A DNA stretch of 64,000 nt, taken from the NCBI GenBank assembly GCA_900469345.1, contig UBWZ01000011.1, positions 1-64,000 on the forward strand. The letters are read 5' to 3'. Both the position numbers and the translations under genes were made by a program. Of this stretch, positions 37,325 through 46,326 are shown piece after piece (within the stretch, counting starts at the first letter, position 1; the number at the start of each line of letters is the position of its first letter). The notes under the pieces were generated by a model that saw only the letters and a list, made by a program, of their open reading frames with translations, searched no databases and was not told the origin of the DNA. Origin of the DNA: Hyphomicrobiales bacterium (GTDB lineage Bacteria; Pseudomonadota; Alphaproteobacteria; Rhizobiales; Rhizobiaceae).

Positions 37325-38265
37325 TTGACGAGACCGATATCCTTGAGAATGGTTTCAGTGGAGGCGATGTCCTTGGCAAGCTGTTCTTCGAACGCCGGTC
37401 CGGTCAGGTAGGTATCCTGCCAGCCCTTCGTCTTCAGCGTATCCTGCCAGCCCTTCGACTTGTCGAGCTTGTCGAAGTCGGCAACGATGGCAGCCTTCTG
37501 TTCCGGCGTGATGCCCGGAGCGGCAGCAACCATGCGCCAGTTCTGGATCACCACGTCGAGGCCGCTTTCCTTGAGCGTCGGGGCGTCGATGCCGTCGATA
37601 CGCTTTTCGGAGGACACGGCCAGCAGGCGCAGCGTTCCGGCCTTGATCTGCGATTCCAGCTCGCCGTAGCTTGCAATGCCGGCGGTGACCTGGCCACCGA
37701 GGATGGCTGCCAGCGATTCGCCGCCGCCCGAGAAGGCGATGTAGTTGATCTTGGTCGGGTCGACGCCGGCCGCCTTGGCGATCAGGCCGACCGTGATGTG
37801 GTCGGTACCGCCGGCCGAGCCGCCGCCCCAGGATACCGCGCCCGGGTTTTCCTTGAGCTTGGCGACGAGGTCGGCAACGGTCTTGATGTCGGACGAGGCG
37901 GGAACGACGATCGACTCGTACTCACCGGTCAGGCGCGCGATCGGCGTGACGTCCTTGAGCGTGACGGGCGACTTGTTGGTGAGGATGGCGCCGACCATGA
38001 CGTAGCCGCCGACCATCAGCGCGTTCGGGTTGCCCTTCTGCTGGCTTGCGAACTGCGCGATGCCGATCGTGCCGCCGGCGCCGGGAACGTTCATCACCTG
38101 GACGCGCTTGGAAATCTTCTCCTGCTGCAGAACGGTCTGCAGGGAGCGGGCGGTCTGGTCCCAGCCGCCGCCGGGAGCGGCCGGCGCCATGACGGTATAG
38201 TCTGCTGCATAGGCCGGCAGGGCCATTGCACCCGCCAGGATCGTGGCAAGCATGAAATGTTTCAA
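37321..38265 (-). CDS. tctC: Tripartite tricarboxylate receptor TctC (Bug family)
   Basis: A 314-residue periplasmic substrate-binding protein. A signal peptide (residues 1-21, ending PAYAA) is followed by the Bug-family fold with [10 protein letters not shown] (about 32-41) and [10 protein letters not shown], which form the ligand loop, and later [12 protein letters not shown]. The start is a TTG at 38265, because GGAGG lies 8 bases before it; the next ATG is four codons later and too far from the ribosome site. A 19-base segment occurs twice, 27 bases apart and in frame (37412-37430 and 37439-37457), giving KGWQDT twice. It is the first gene of tctCBA. Confidence 0.94.
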   Translation of the reverse strand: MKHFMLATILAGAMALPAYAADYTVMAPAAPGGGWDQTARSLQTVLQQEKISKRVQVMNVPGAGGTIGIAQFASQQKGNPNALMVGGYVMVGAILTNKSPVTLKDVTPIARLTGEYESIVVPASSDIKTVADLVAKLKENPGAVSWGGGSAGGTDHITVGLIAKAAGVDPTKINYIAFSGGGESLAAILGGQVTAGIASYGELESQIKAGTLRLLAVSSEKRIDGIDAPTLKESGLDVVIQNWRMVAAAPGITPEQKAAIVADFDKLDKSKGWQDTLKTKGWQDTYLTGPAFEEQLAKDIASTETILKDIGLVK

Positions 38266-38409
38266 GGGTATATCCTCCGTTGGCGCCGCTGCGGACGCGG
38301 ATGTTATCTCTGAAACGGAGGGGGTTGCAGCGTGATCTCTGCCAAGGCCTCCCCCCGTCACTCGGGTCCCGCCTCCACGGGACCGAATGCCTCTTAAGCG
38401 AGCATAACA

Positions 38410-38431
38410 AGCTGACATTTAGCTGACATTT
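38410..38431 (-). promoter_or_regulatory. Perfect 11-bp tandem repeat, candidate TctD operator
   Basis: Two adjacent exact copies of AGCTGACATTT lie 145 bases upstream of the tctC start. OmpR-family regulators bind tandem direct repeats with a period of about one helical turn, and a TctD-type regulator of that family is encoded at 40347. The link is inferred from this fit and the distance. Confidence 0.55.
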
Positions 38432-38487
38432 CTTCGCTGGGAGCCATTCTGACAGCAGCAGACAGCTCCGGGCAACCGTTTTTACGC

Positions 38488-39561
38488 TTACTGGAGCCGA
38501 AGAACCTCGTTCCACCGCGAGATCAGCCGCGCCCGCTTCACCTGGTCGAGATAGACCATCAGGCCAAGGCTGACCGGCACCGGCTTTAATTGTCCGCCCA
38601 GCATCTCGCGCATCGTCGTCGCCGTGTTGTTTCCGGCCACCTCCGGGCTGACCGCCGGGATCTGCAACTCCCGGGCCATGATCGTCTGGCCTTCCTTGGA
38701 CATGAAGAACTGCAGGTAGCGCTTGCCGAGTTCGGGCTGGGTGGCGGCCTGCGGGACCAGCCCGATGCGCGACATCACCACCGTGTAGTCCTTCGGCAGG
38801 AGGATCCCGACCTCGGGATGGCGCGAGGCCCAGTCGGCCGCATAGGAGCCTAGAATGTTGTAGCCGAGCAGAAACCGGCCGTCCGCCACCCGCTCCAGGA
38901 TCGCCTGGCTGGTCGAGTAGAGCTTGACGCCGGCGGCGCCCATCGCCCGGATCACCGACCAGATGTCGCCGAACTGTTCCTGGTCGCGGGCCATGAACAG
39001 GAAGCCGACGCCCGACCGCTCGATGTCGTAGGTGCCGATCCGCCCATAGGCGGCGTCGCCCTGGCGCTGCAGAAACTCGACCAGTTCCGCCCGGGTGGAC
39101 GGGGGTGGAGAGGTGGCAAAGCTCGGCTTGTGGTAGACGAACACGGCCGGCTCGAAGGTCAGCGCATAGGCGGTGTTGCGCCAGTTGGCCCAGGCCGGCC
39201 ACAAGCCGCTCATCGGCAGGTCGCTGCGCTGCGCATAGCCGTCGTTGGCGAGCTTGACCTGCAGGTCCATCGCCGAGGAAAAGGCAAAGTCCGCGGTGCG
39301 CTGCCCGGCATCGGTTTCGCGCACGATCCTGTCGAAGATCTCGCCGGTCAGCATTTCCTCGTAGCGGATGGCGACATCCGGATTGGCCTGCTGGAAGCCG
39401 GTGATCATCGGCTTGGCCAGCGGCTCGTCGAGCGAGGAGTAGACGCTGAGAACCGGCGCCGCACTGTCGCCGGAGAGCGCCGGAAACAGGGTCATCTCGG
39501 ACGCAGCAGGCCATGCCGGCAGGAGGAGGAGGAGAAGGGAAAGCAGGAACCTCGGGGTCAT
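38488..39561 (-). CDS. Periplasmic solute-binding protein near the TctDE pair
   Basis: A 357-residue exported protein with a signal peptide of about 20 residues (FLLSLLLLLLPAWPAASE). The mature sequence begins VLSVYSSLDEPLAKPMITGFQ, and it shows the iron(III)/putrescine-like binding fold (type II), with the conserved EFLQRQG and AFSSAMDLQVKLA segments. There are no membrane components next to it. Similar proteins are often encoded beside TctE-like sensor kinases, where they may present the ligand to the sensor rather than feed a transporter. The start at 39561 lies right before the signal peptide. It is transcribed towards tctC and divergent from the DUF1993 gene. Confidence 0.85.
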   Translation of the reverse strand: MTPRFLLSLLLLLLPAWPAASEMTLFPALSGDSAAPVLSVYSSLDEPLAKPMITGFQQANPDVAIRYEEMLTGEIFDRIVRETDAGQRTADFAFSSAMDLQVKLANDGYAQRSDLPMSGLWPAWANWRNTAYALTFEPAVFVYHKPSFATSPPPSTRAELVEFLQRQGDAAYGRIGTYDIERSGVGFLFMARDQEQFGDIWSVIRAMGAAGVKLYSTSQAILERVADGRFLLGYNILGSYAADWASRHPEVGILLPKDYTVVMSRIGLVPQAATQPELGKRYLQFFMSKEGQTIMARELQIPAVSPEVAGNNTATTMREMLGGQLKPVPVSLGLMVYLDQVKRARLISRWNEVLRLQ

Positions 39562-39750
39562 GCGGTCACCATGACGCAGCAAAGCCCGCCTGCCAAGCGT
39601 CCGCTGCGCGGCCACCCCGTGGGCGGATGCATGCGGTTCTGCCACACGGCAGCTGCGAAAGGGTCGCCGACCTTGTAATCGGCAACCCCCTGCTTACCTC
39701 AGACGCGCTTCCGGCTCGCCGGGTCACCGCTTTTCAAGAAGGTCCTGCCC

Positions 39751-40260
39751 ATGTCGCTCACGCTTTACGATATCAGCATCCCCGTCTTCCTCCGCGCCTT
39801 CGACAACCTCACGGAGATCCTCAAGAAAGGCGAAGCCTTCGCCGACGAGAAGGGTATCCCGCATGCGCAGCTGCTCGAGGCCCGTCTCTACGAGGACATG
39901 CTGCCGCTGACCGGCCAGATCCAGAGGGCAAGCGACAGCGCCAAGTTCGTGCCGATCCGCGTTGGCGGCGTCGAGAACCTGCCCATGGCCGACGAAGAGA
40001 CCACCTTTGCCGATCTTCATGCCCGGATCCGCAAGACCGCCGATTTCCTTAAGGCCGTCGACCCGGCCGGCATGGCGGACAAGGCGGACATCGAGGTCGT
40101 GATCAAGACCCGCAGCGGCTCCACGACGTTCAACGGTAAAAGCTACGTCCTCAACTTTGCCCTGCCGAACTTCTTCTTTCACGTGACGACCGCCTACGCC
40201 ATTCTGCGCCACATGGGCGTGCCGGTCGGAAAGCTGGATTTCATCGGCCGGCCTGAATAA
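39751..40260 (+). CDS. DUF1993 family protein
   Basis: A 169-residue soluble helical protein of the DUF1993 family, related in fold to the DinB/YfiT four-helix bundles. It shows ISIPVFLRAFDNLTEILKKGEAF at the N-terminus, ARLYEDMLPLTGQIQRASD in the middle and FALPNFFFHVTTAYAILRHMG near the end, as parts of that domain. Function is unknown. An AAGG lies 8 bases before the ATG. It sits between the binding protein and the tctDE genes with 86 bases to tctD, so it may or may not belong to the same unit. Confidence 0.9.
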   Translation: MSLTLYDISIPVFLRAFDNLTEILKKGEAFADEKGIPHAQLLEARLYEDMLPLTGQIQRASDSAKFVPIRVGGVENLPMADEETTFADLHARIRKTADFLKAVDPAGMADKADIEVVIKTRSGSTTFNGKSYVLNFALPNFFFHVTTAYAILRHMGVPVGKLDFIGRPE

Positions 40261-40346
40261 GCCTGGCCCCGACGAAGGGCTCGACTTGGTGACTTCCGTT
40301 TCCCGTGCCTGTAGGATGGCGCTGACGGGACGAGGAACGGAAACGC

Positions 40347-41024
40347 GTGCGCATTCTTCTGGTGGAGGACAATCAGACGCTGGCCGATGGGTTGGCCTCC
40401 ATCCTGCGCGGCAGCGGCTATGCGGTTGATCTCGTTGCCGATGGCGCCTCGGCCGAAGCGGTCGCCGCCGCCGAGATCTATGATCTGGTGATCCTCGACT
40501 TGAACCTGCCCGAAATGGATGGGCTCGACGTGCTGCGCGCCATGCGCGCCCGTCAGAACACCGCCGCGGTGATGATCCTCACCGCGCGCGGGGCGCCGGA
40601 GGAACGGGTGCGGGGGCTCGATCTCGGCGCCGACGATTACATGATCAAGCCGTTCGACGTGTCCGAATTCGAGGCCCGTATCCGCGTGCTGCTGCGGCGG
40701 CATGCCGGGTTGCGCAGCTCGCTCATCACCTATGGCGCCGTCACCTTCGATCTTACCTCTCGCACGTTCCGCAGCGATGGCGCGCCGATCGATATCCCGG
40801 CAAGGGAGGTCGCTCTGCTCGAGCTCCTGTTCCTCAGAGCCGGCAAGGTCGTCTCCAAGGAAGCCATCATCCGGTCGCTCACGGGTTTCGACGAGGATCT
40901 TTCGGCCAATGCGATCGAGCAGTATGTCAGCCGGCTGCGACGGCGGCTGGCCCCGCACGGCCTGACGGTCAGGACGGCGCGCGGCATCGGCTATTATCTC
41001 GAACGGCTGGCAATGCCTGCATGA
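40347..41024 (+). CDS. tctD: OmpR-family response regulator TctD
   Basis: A 225-residue two-component regulator. The receiver has Glu7-Asp8 and phospho-acceptor Asp51 (ILDLNLPEMDG), Thr in ILTARG and Lys in MIKPFD. A winged-helix DNA-binding domain follows, ending in SANAIEQYVSRLRRRL. The GTG at 40347 has GAGGAA upstream and gives the usual MRILLVEDNQ start. Its stop overlaps the kinase gene start (ATGA). By family and context it should activate tctCBA in response to the carboxylate; the 11-bp tandem repeat at 38410 is its likely site. Confidence 0.9.
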   Translation: MRILLVEDNQTLADGLASILRGSGYAVDLVADGASAEAVAAAEIYDLVILDLNLPEMDGLDVLRAMRARQNTAAVMILTARGAPEERVRGLDLGADDYMIKPFDVSEFEARIRVLLRRHAGLRSSLITYGAVTFDLTSRTFRSDGAPIDIPAREVALLELLFLRAGKVVSKEAIIRSLTGFDEDLSANAIEQYVSRLRRRLAPHGLTVRTARGIGYYLERLAMPA

Positions 41025-42430
41025 TACGGCCGGCTTCCTACTCGCTGCGGCGCCGGCTGCTTGCATGGCTGCTGATCTCCACCGCGGTGATCGGTGCGGC
41101 CGCCATGACCGACACCTGGAACGAGGCGGTCGATACCGCCAACGAGGTCTCCGACCGGGTTCTGGCGGGCTCGGCGCTCGCCATCGCCGAGCGGGTGATC
41201 GTGTCGGAAAACGGCGCGCTCGAAGTCGATATCCCCTACGTGGCGCTCGAAATGCTGACCTCCGCGGCCCAGGACCGCGTCTTCTACCGGGTCGACGGAC
41301 CACCGGGCGTTTTCATCACCGGCTATCAGGGGCTTCCCTCCATCCCCCGCCGCGAGGGCCAGGCCGTCGCCTACGAGAATGCGAGCTTCAGGGGGGAGCC
41401 GATCCGGGTCGCCGTGCTCGCCCGCTCCGCCTCGACCGGCATCAAGTCGGTCCCCTTCGTGGTGACGGTGGCAGAGACGACCATGGCGCGCCAGCAGCTG
41501 ACGCGCACCATCCTGCTACGCTCGGCTTTGCGGCTGCTGTTCATGATGCTCGGCGCCGCCGTCATCGTCTGGGTCGCGGTGACGCTGTCGCTGCGGCCGC
41601 TCTACCGCTTCAGCGAGGCGATCGCCGAGCGCAGTCCCGACGATCTGCATCCGATCGACCAGGAAGTGCCGAGCGAGGTGCAGGGGCTGGTCGATACGGT
41701 CAACTTCTTCATGGTGCGGCTGGAAGGCGCGCTCGACGCCCTGCGCCATTTCACCGGAAATGCCAGCCACCAGCTGCGCACGCCGCTCGCCATCATCCGC
41801 ACCCAGCTGGCTCTCGCCGACCGCGCAGGCACGCTTGACGAGGCCCATCGGGCGGCGCGCAAGGCCGACGAGGCGGTGGCGGATGCCGAGCGACTGCTCG
41901 CCCAGCTGCTGTTGATGGCCAAGATCGACGCCGCTAACCGGGCGGCCTCGATGCGGCCGGTCGATCTGGTCGGGCTGGCGCGTTCGGTCACCGCCGATCA
42001 CGTGCCGCGTGGCGCGGACGCGGGCATCGATCTCGGTTTCGAGGGCGAAGGCGAGCTGCCGGTGATGGCCGAGCCGCTGCTCGTCGGCGAACTGCTGCGC
42101 AACCTGATCACCAATGCCCTGCTCTATGCCGGACATGGCGCCGAGGTGACGGTCCGGGTGCTGCGCGACGGAGACGCCGTTCTGCTCGAGGTCGAGGATG
42201 ACGGGCCGGGCCTTGCGCCGGACAAGCGGACCGCCGTCCTCTCCCGCTTCGAACGCGGCGGCCGCACCGATGCCTCCGGCACGGGTCTCGGCCTGCCGAT
42301 CGTCGAAGAGATCGCTCGCCTGCACGGCGCACGCCTGTGCCTTGGCGAGGGCAGGGCCGGGCTTGGCCTCAAGGTGCAGATCCGCTTCTCGAAGCCTGAC
42401 GAGGTGGCCCCCGGTCAGTCGGCGCGGTAG
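41021..42430 (+). CDS. tctE: Sensor histidine kinase TctE
   Basis: A 469-residue membrane kinase. Membrane segments at about residues 12-33 and 168-188 bracket a periplasmic TctE-like sensor domain (about 34-165, with ALEVDIPYVALEMLTSAAQD). A HAMP linker then leads to the H box (NASHQLRTPLAI, His about 250), N box (LLRNLITNALLYAG), EDDGPGLAP and GTGLGLPIVEEIA. All boxes are intact. It overlaps tctD at its start. Its end overlaps the converging nagA by 16 bases, so there is no room for a terminator between them. Confidence 0.9.
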   Translation: MIRPASYSLRRRLLAWLLISTAVIGAAAMTDTWNEAVDTANEVSDRVLAGSALAIAERVIVSENGALEVDIPYVALEMLTSAAQDRVFYRVDGPPGVFITGYQGLPSIPRREGQAVAYENASFRGEPIRVAVLARSASTGIKSVPFVVTVAETTMARQQLTRTILLRSALRLLFMMLGAAVIVWVAVTLSLRPLYRFSEAIAERSPDDLHPIDQEVPSEVQGLVDTVNFFMVRLEGALDALRHFTGNASHQLRTPLAIIRTQLALADRAGTLDEAHRAARKADEAVADAERLLAQLLLMAKIDAANRAASMRPVDLVGLARSVTADHVPRGADAGIDLGFEGEGELPVMAEPLLVGELLRNLITNALLYAGHGAEVTVRVLRDGDAVLLEVEDDGPGLAPDKRTAVLSRFERGGRTDASGTGLGLPIVEEIARLHGARLCLGEGRAGLGLKVQIRFSKPDEVAPGQSAR

Positions 42431-43593
42431 ACCTCGACGCCGCCGATCCAGGTGCTCGCCATCTGCAGGTCCGGCGTCAGCACCACGAAATCCGCGTCGA
42501 AGCCCACTTTGATCGCGCCCTTGCGGTTGCTGAGCCCTGCCGCTTCCGCGGGGTAGGTGGAGGCCATCCGCAGCGCTTCGTCGAGCGCGATATCGAGCAC
42601 CTGATGGACGAAGCGCACCGAGGAAATCATGTCGATATCGGCACCCGCCAGGGTACCGTCGGCAAGCGTCAGGCGTCCGTCCCGCCGCAGGATCTGCCGG
42701 CCGTTGAGCGTGAAGCCGGTCAGATCCGTGCCGATCGGCGACATGGCGTCGGTGACGAGGAAGATCCGCCCCGGCCCCTGCTTGGCACGCAGCGCGACCC
42801 CCATGGCGGCCGGATGCACGTGAATGCCATCGGCGATCAGGCCCGCGTGCAGCCCGCCGAGAGAAAGCGCGGCACCCACCAGGCCCGGCTCGCGATGGCC
42901 AAGCGGGCTCATGGCGTTGAACAGATGCGTTACCGCCCGGGCGCCGGCCGCCGCATAGGTGAGCGCGGTCTCGTAGCTGCTGTCCGTATGGCCGATGCTG
43001 ACCAGGATACCGGCAGCCGATAGCGTCCTCACCTGGGCCGGCGTCACGCTTTCCGGCGCAATCGTCGTCATCATCACGTCGAAGACGCCCTGGCAGGACA
43101 GGATGCGCTGCAGATCCTCGTCCAGCATCGGACGGATGAGGGCAGGATCATGCGCGCCCTTGCGCGCCAGCGACAGGTGCGGACCTTCCAGATGCAGCCC
43201 GAGGAAGCCGGCGACCTTGGTCTGGCTCGCCAGCCTGCCGGCGTCGATCGCGGCTGCCGTAACCTTTGGCGTATCGGTGATCAGCGTCGGCAGGAGACCG
43301 GTGGTGCCGAATTTCGCATGTGCGGCGCAGATCCGGGCAATGCCCTCGGCGCTCGGGTCTTCGTTCAACAGCACGCCGCCGCCGCCGTTCACCTGAAGGT
43401 CGATGAAGCCCGGCACGATCATTTGCCCGGACACATCGATGATCTCGACGTCGCCCGGAAGCTCTGCCGGCGCCGGCATGGCCAGGACACGGCCGTCGGC
43501 CACAAGCAGCGCCTTGCCGTCGTTCCAGGAGTTGCCATCGAAGATACGGGCGCCGGTGAAGGCGCGGACAGGCGCGGCCTTGGACATGCTCAT
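42415..43593 (-). CDS. nagA: N-acetylglucosamine-6-phosphate deacetylase NagA
   Basis: NagA removes the acetyl group from GlcNAc-6-P, giving glucosamine-6-P. The 392-residue amidohydrolase has GFIDLQVNGGGG (metal strand), FLGLHLEGPHLS with the metal-binding Glu, SIGHTDSSYE, THLFNAMSPL and the catalytic Asp in VTDAMSPIG. The start at 43593 overlaps the stop of the SIS gene (ATGA), with an alternative ATG two codons inside. It is the last of four co-transcribed amino-sugar genes and its 3-prime end overlaps tctE. Confidence 0.95.
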   Translation of the reverse strand: MSMSKAAPVRAFTGARIFDGNSWNDGKALLVADGRVLAMPAPAELPGDVEIIDVSGQMIVPGFIDLQVNGGGGVLLNEDPSAEGIARICAAHAKFGTTGLLPTLITDTPKVTAAAIDAGRLASQTKVAGFLGLHLEGPHLSLARKGAHDPALIRPMLDEDLQRILSCQGVFDVMMTTIAPESVTPAQVRTLSAAGILVSIGHTDSSYETALTYAAAGARAVTHLFNAMSPLGHREPGLVGAALSLGGLHAGLIADGIHVHPAAMGVALRAKQGPGRIFLVTDAMSPIGTDLTGFTLNGRQILRRDGRLTLADGTLAGADIDMISSVRFVHQVLDIALDEALRMASTYPAEAAGLSNRKGAIKVGFDADFVVLTPDLQMASTWIGGVEVYRAD

Positions 43594-44612
43594 AGCGTTT
43601 CCGTCACCTTCTTGAGGGCCACGGGCGCATCCGGGTTGAGGCCCTTGGCGCGCGACCAGGCTTCCACGAAGCCGTAGAACGGCAGGATCAGCGCCAGCGC
43701 GTCGGTCAGCGGATGGCCGGTCGCGACGAAGGGAAGCTTGCGGGCCGTCCTGACCCGGTCGGAGGTTGCGAAGGCAAGCGCGCCCTTGGCGGCGAGGTCG
43801 TCGGCAATCTCGGTGGCCGAGCCCTCGGCGGCGTCGCGGGCGGCAAACGTTACCACCGGAAAGCGCTTCTCCACGAGCGCGACGGGGCCGTGCAGCACTT
43901 CCGCGGCGGAATAGGCCTCCGCATGCATGTTGGAGGTCTCCTTGAACTTCAGGGCTGCCTCGCTGGCAATCGCCAGCGCCGGCCCGCGGCCGAGCATGTA
44001 AAGCGATTCCGCTTCGCCGAGCTGCTGCGCGAGATCGGTCCACTCGAGCTTGACCGCCTGCTCGAAATGGCCAGGCAACCCGTGCAGGGCCGCCTTGAGC
44101 GGCTCGTCGTTGACCCATTCGGCCAGCAGGGCGAGCCCCGCGACGATGGAGTTGACGAAGGATTTCGTCGCCGCGACCGCAAGTTCCGGCCCGGCCTGGA
44201 TGTCGATCGCATGCGAGCAGGCGCTTGCGATCGGCGAGGGCAGGGTATTGGTGAGCGCGATCGCAACCGCGCCGCTGGCCTTGGCCGCCTCCGCCATGGC
44301 GACGATGTCCGGGCTCTTGCCGGATTGCGAGATCGCGATCGCGGCGCCGCCCGCGAGCTGCAGCTTGGCGCCGTAGATCGAGGCAAGCGAGGGCCCGAGC
44401 GAAGCGACAGGCCGACCGGCGGTCAGCTCGATGGCATATTTGATGAACGTCGCCGCATGGTCGGAAGAGCCGCGAGCGATGGTCACCAGGAAGGCGGGAT
44501 CTCTGTCGCGCAACGCGCGCCCGGCCGATGCCAGTTCGTTGGACGAGCGCTCCAGAAGGCGGGCCACCGCGTCTGGAATCTCGTTTATCTCCTGCCGCAT
44601 ATGCGTCTGCAT
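43590..44612 (-). CDS. SIS-domain glucosamine-6-phosphate deaminase/isomerase
   Basis: A 340-residue protein with two SIS sugar-isomerase domains. Features are TIARGSSDHAATFIKYAIE and AISQSGKSPDIVAMAEAA in the first half, and LGRGPALAIASEAALKFKE and AEVLHGPVALVE in the second. This is the layout of the isomerase half of GlmS without the glutaminase domain, as in the NagB-II deaminases of proteobacteria that lack classical NagB. It would convert glucosamine-6-P to fructose-6-P and ammonia. I set the start at the ATG at 44612, 7 bases after GAGGA; a GTG at 44618 is too close to that site. The operon with nagA supports the role. Confidence 0.88.
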   Translation of the reverse strand: MQTHMRQEINEIPDAVARLLERSSNELASAGRALRDRDPAFLVTIARGSSDHAATFIKYAIELTAGRPVASLGPSLASIYGAKLQLAGGAAIAISQSGKSPDIVAMAEAAKASGAVAIALTNTLPSPIASACSHAIDIQAGPELAVAATKSFVNSIVAGLALLAEWVNDEPLKAALHGLPGHFEQAVKLEWTDLAQQLGEAESLYMLGRGPALAIASEAALKFKETSNMHAEAYSAAEVLHGPVALVEKRFPVVTFAARDAAEGSATEIADDLAAKGALAFATSDRVRTARKLPFVATGHPLTDALALILPFYGFVEAWSRAKGLNPDAPVALKKVTETL

Positions 44613-44628
44613 GCTCACGTCCTCAAAC

Positions 44629-45393
44629 TCAGTTATCGCCGAGCGACAGCTCGGCCACGAAATCGTAGGCGTCCCCGCGATAGAGCGACCGCGTCAACTC
44701 GACCACCCGCCCGGAGGCGAGATAGGAAACCCGTTCGATCGAAAGCCCGGCAGATCCGACGGGCACGCACAGAAGCCCGGCATCGGTCTTCTTCATGTTG
44801 CAGGCCGAGATCCGCTGGATGGCGCGCACCGGGCGGGCGTCTTTCTTTTCCAGCTCGGCATAAAGCGACGTGGTCACCGCCGACGGGTCGGGGAGAAACT
44901 CGGCGGAAATGCTCGCCCGCTCGATCGCCAGCGGCATGTCGTTGGCGATGCGCAGGCGGCCGATCCGCGCCACGCTGGTGCCGGGCGCCAGCCCCAGCAT
45001 CATCATTTCTTCGGGCGACGGGTGAAAAAGCCCGCGCTCCAGCCATTCGGACCGCGTCACCAGACCGCGCCGCGCCATGTCCTCGGTAAACGATGTCAAC
45101 CGCGTCAGCGGCTGCTCGACGCGCGACATCGGCTTCACCACGAACGTGCCCGAGCCGTGCCGTCGCGTCAGCAACCCGTCGCGCACCAGGTCGTCGACGG
45201 CCTTGCGCACCGTCACCCGGCTCACCTGGGCGTAGTCGGCAAGGTCGCGTTCGGCCGGCAGGGCATCGCCATGATCGAGCTTGCCCGACCGGATCGCATC
45301 TTCCAGGGTCTGGCGCAACTTGCGGTAAAGCGGCCCCGTGCCGGCACCCTGGAGGCCTTCGAGCGGCAGGATGTCGGACAGCGTCTGGCTCAT
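44629..45393 (-). CDS. GntR/HutC-family regulator of amino-sugar genes
   Basis: A 254-residue repressor with an N-terminal winged helix-turn-helix (GPLYRKLRQTLEDAI, then RDLADYAQVSRVTVRKAVDDLV) and a C-terminal UTRA effector domain (RIGRLRIANDMPLAIERASI, then AGLSIERVSYLASGRVVELTRSLYRG, quoted in parts). The UTRA type suits phosphorylated amino sugars, as in NagR/NagQ. Its start overlaps the kinase stop (ATGA). It probably binds the two near-identical sites at 46305-46326 and 46455-46476 and so controls both divergent operons and itself. Confidence 0.92.
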   Translation of the reverse strand: MSQTLSDILPLEGLQGAGTGPLYRKLRQTLEDAIRSGKLDHGDALPAERDLADYAQVSRVTVRKAVDDLVRDGLLTRRHGSGTFVVKPMSRVEQPLTRLTSFTEDMARRGLVTRSEWLERGLFHPSPEEMMMLGLAPGTSVARIGRLRIANDMPLAIERASISAEFLPDPSAVTTSLYAELEKKDARPVRAIQRISACNMKKTDAGLLCVPVGSAGLSIERVSYLASGRVVELTRSLYRGDAYDFVAELSLGDN

Positions 45394-46289
45394 GCGCGGG
45401 CCTCCGCGGATGCCGCACCGGCATTGCCGTAGGCTTTTACGGCGAGCGCGACCGCCCCGGTCAGGGCGTCGGCGAGAGGTTCGAAGAGCCGCACGCGGTG
45501 CCGCTCGGCCAGGTAGGGTGGATAAAGCGGCGCAAGGCCCCCGAGAAGGCAGAGCCTGCCGCGGCCGCCGGTAATCCGGTTGACCGCATCGAGCGCCTCG
45601 TCGATGCCGCTCGCGCCTGTCCTGATGATGGTGATCGCCGCCGGGTCGCCCGCAGCGGCACATTCGAACACCTTCGGGGTGAAGCGCCCGAAATCTCCGG
45701 GCTTCGCCAGCCGTGCGAACTCCACCACGTTTTCCGGCCTGTTCGAAAATTCCGAGAGGATGGATTGCGACAGCGGCGTCATCGGCCGGATCCCGTCATG
45801 GGCGAGCAGGCATTGCTGCAGCGCCAGCTGCCCGAGCCGGGCGCCGCTTCCCAGGTCGCTGACGTGAAAGCCCCATCCCGCCACCGAGCGGAGCTCGCCC
45901 TCGTGGCGCGCGATATAGATCGTGCCGGTGCCGACAATGCCGATCGCGCCGTCATCGTCGCCGATCGCCCCCTGCAGCGCGATCATGCCGTCGGAAACGA
46001 TGTCGGCCTTGGCAAACGCCAGCCGCGCCGTCACGTAGCGGACCGCGTCACCAACGTTGTTGCCGGCAAGCCCGAGCACGGCGCAGGCCGAGCCGAGATC
46101 GGGCGACAGGCCCGCCTCGCGGAATGCCATCCGCGACGCTTCCTCGATGTGGGTAAGCGCCGTATCCGGGTCGGTCAGGATATTGGAGGCGCCGCTCCGG
46201 CCTTTGCCCAGCACGGTACCGTTGCGATCGGCGAGCGCTGCGCGGCAACTGGTGCCTCCACCGTCGATTCCAAGGAAATAGGGCGTCAT
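45390..46289 (-). CDS. BadF/BadG-type sugar kinase, probable N-acetylglucosamine kinase
   Basis: A 299-residue ASKHA-fold kinase of the BadF/BadG/BcrA/BcrD family. The N-terminal phosphate loop FLGIDGGGTSCRAAL, the middle GIVGTGTIYIAR, and GWGFHVSDLGSGARLG match bacterial GlcNAc and glucosamine kinases. Substrate is inferred from the co-transcribed nagA and the deaminase. GGAGG lies 5 bases before the ATG at 46289. It is the first gene of the leftward operon; a candidate operator begins 15 bases upstream of the start. Confidence 0.88.
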   Translation of the reverse strand: MTPYFLGIDGGGTSCRAALADRNGTVLGKGRSGASNILTDPDTALTHIEEASRMAFREAGLSPDLGSACAVLGLAGNNVGDAVRYVTARLAFAKADIVSDGMIALQGAIGDDDGAIGIVGTGTIYIARHEGELRSVAGWGFHVSDLGSGARLGQLALQQCLLAHDGIRPMTPLSQSILSEFSNRPENVVEFARLAKPGDFGRFTPKVFECAAAGDPAAITIIRTGASGIDEALDAVNRITGGRGRLCLLGGLAPLYPPYLAERHRVRLFEPLADALTGAVALAVKAYGNAGAASAEARA

Positions 46290-46304
46290 CGATACCTCCG
46301 GCAG

Positions 46305-46326
46305 AAATAATACCAAAAAAATACCA
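46305..46326 (-). promoter_or_regulatory. Candidate GntR operator, kinase side
   Basis: Read on the minus strand, the site contains TGGTAT twice with an 11-base period across a T run (TGGTATTTTTTTGGTAT). It matches the site on the other side of the promoter region at 20 of 22 positions in opposite orientation. It lies just upstream of the ribosome site of the kinase gene, a repressing position. Confidence 0.7.
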
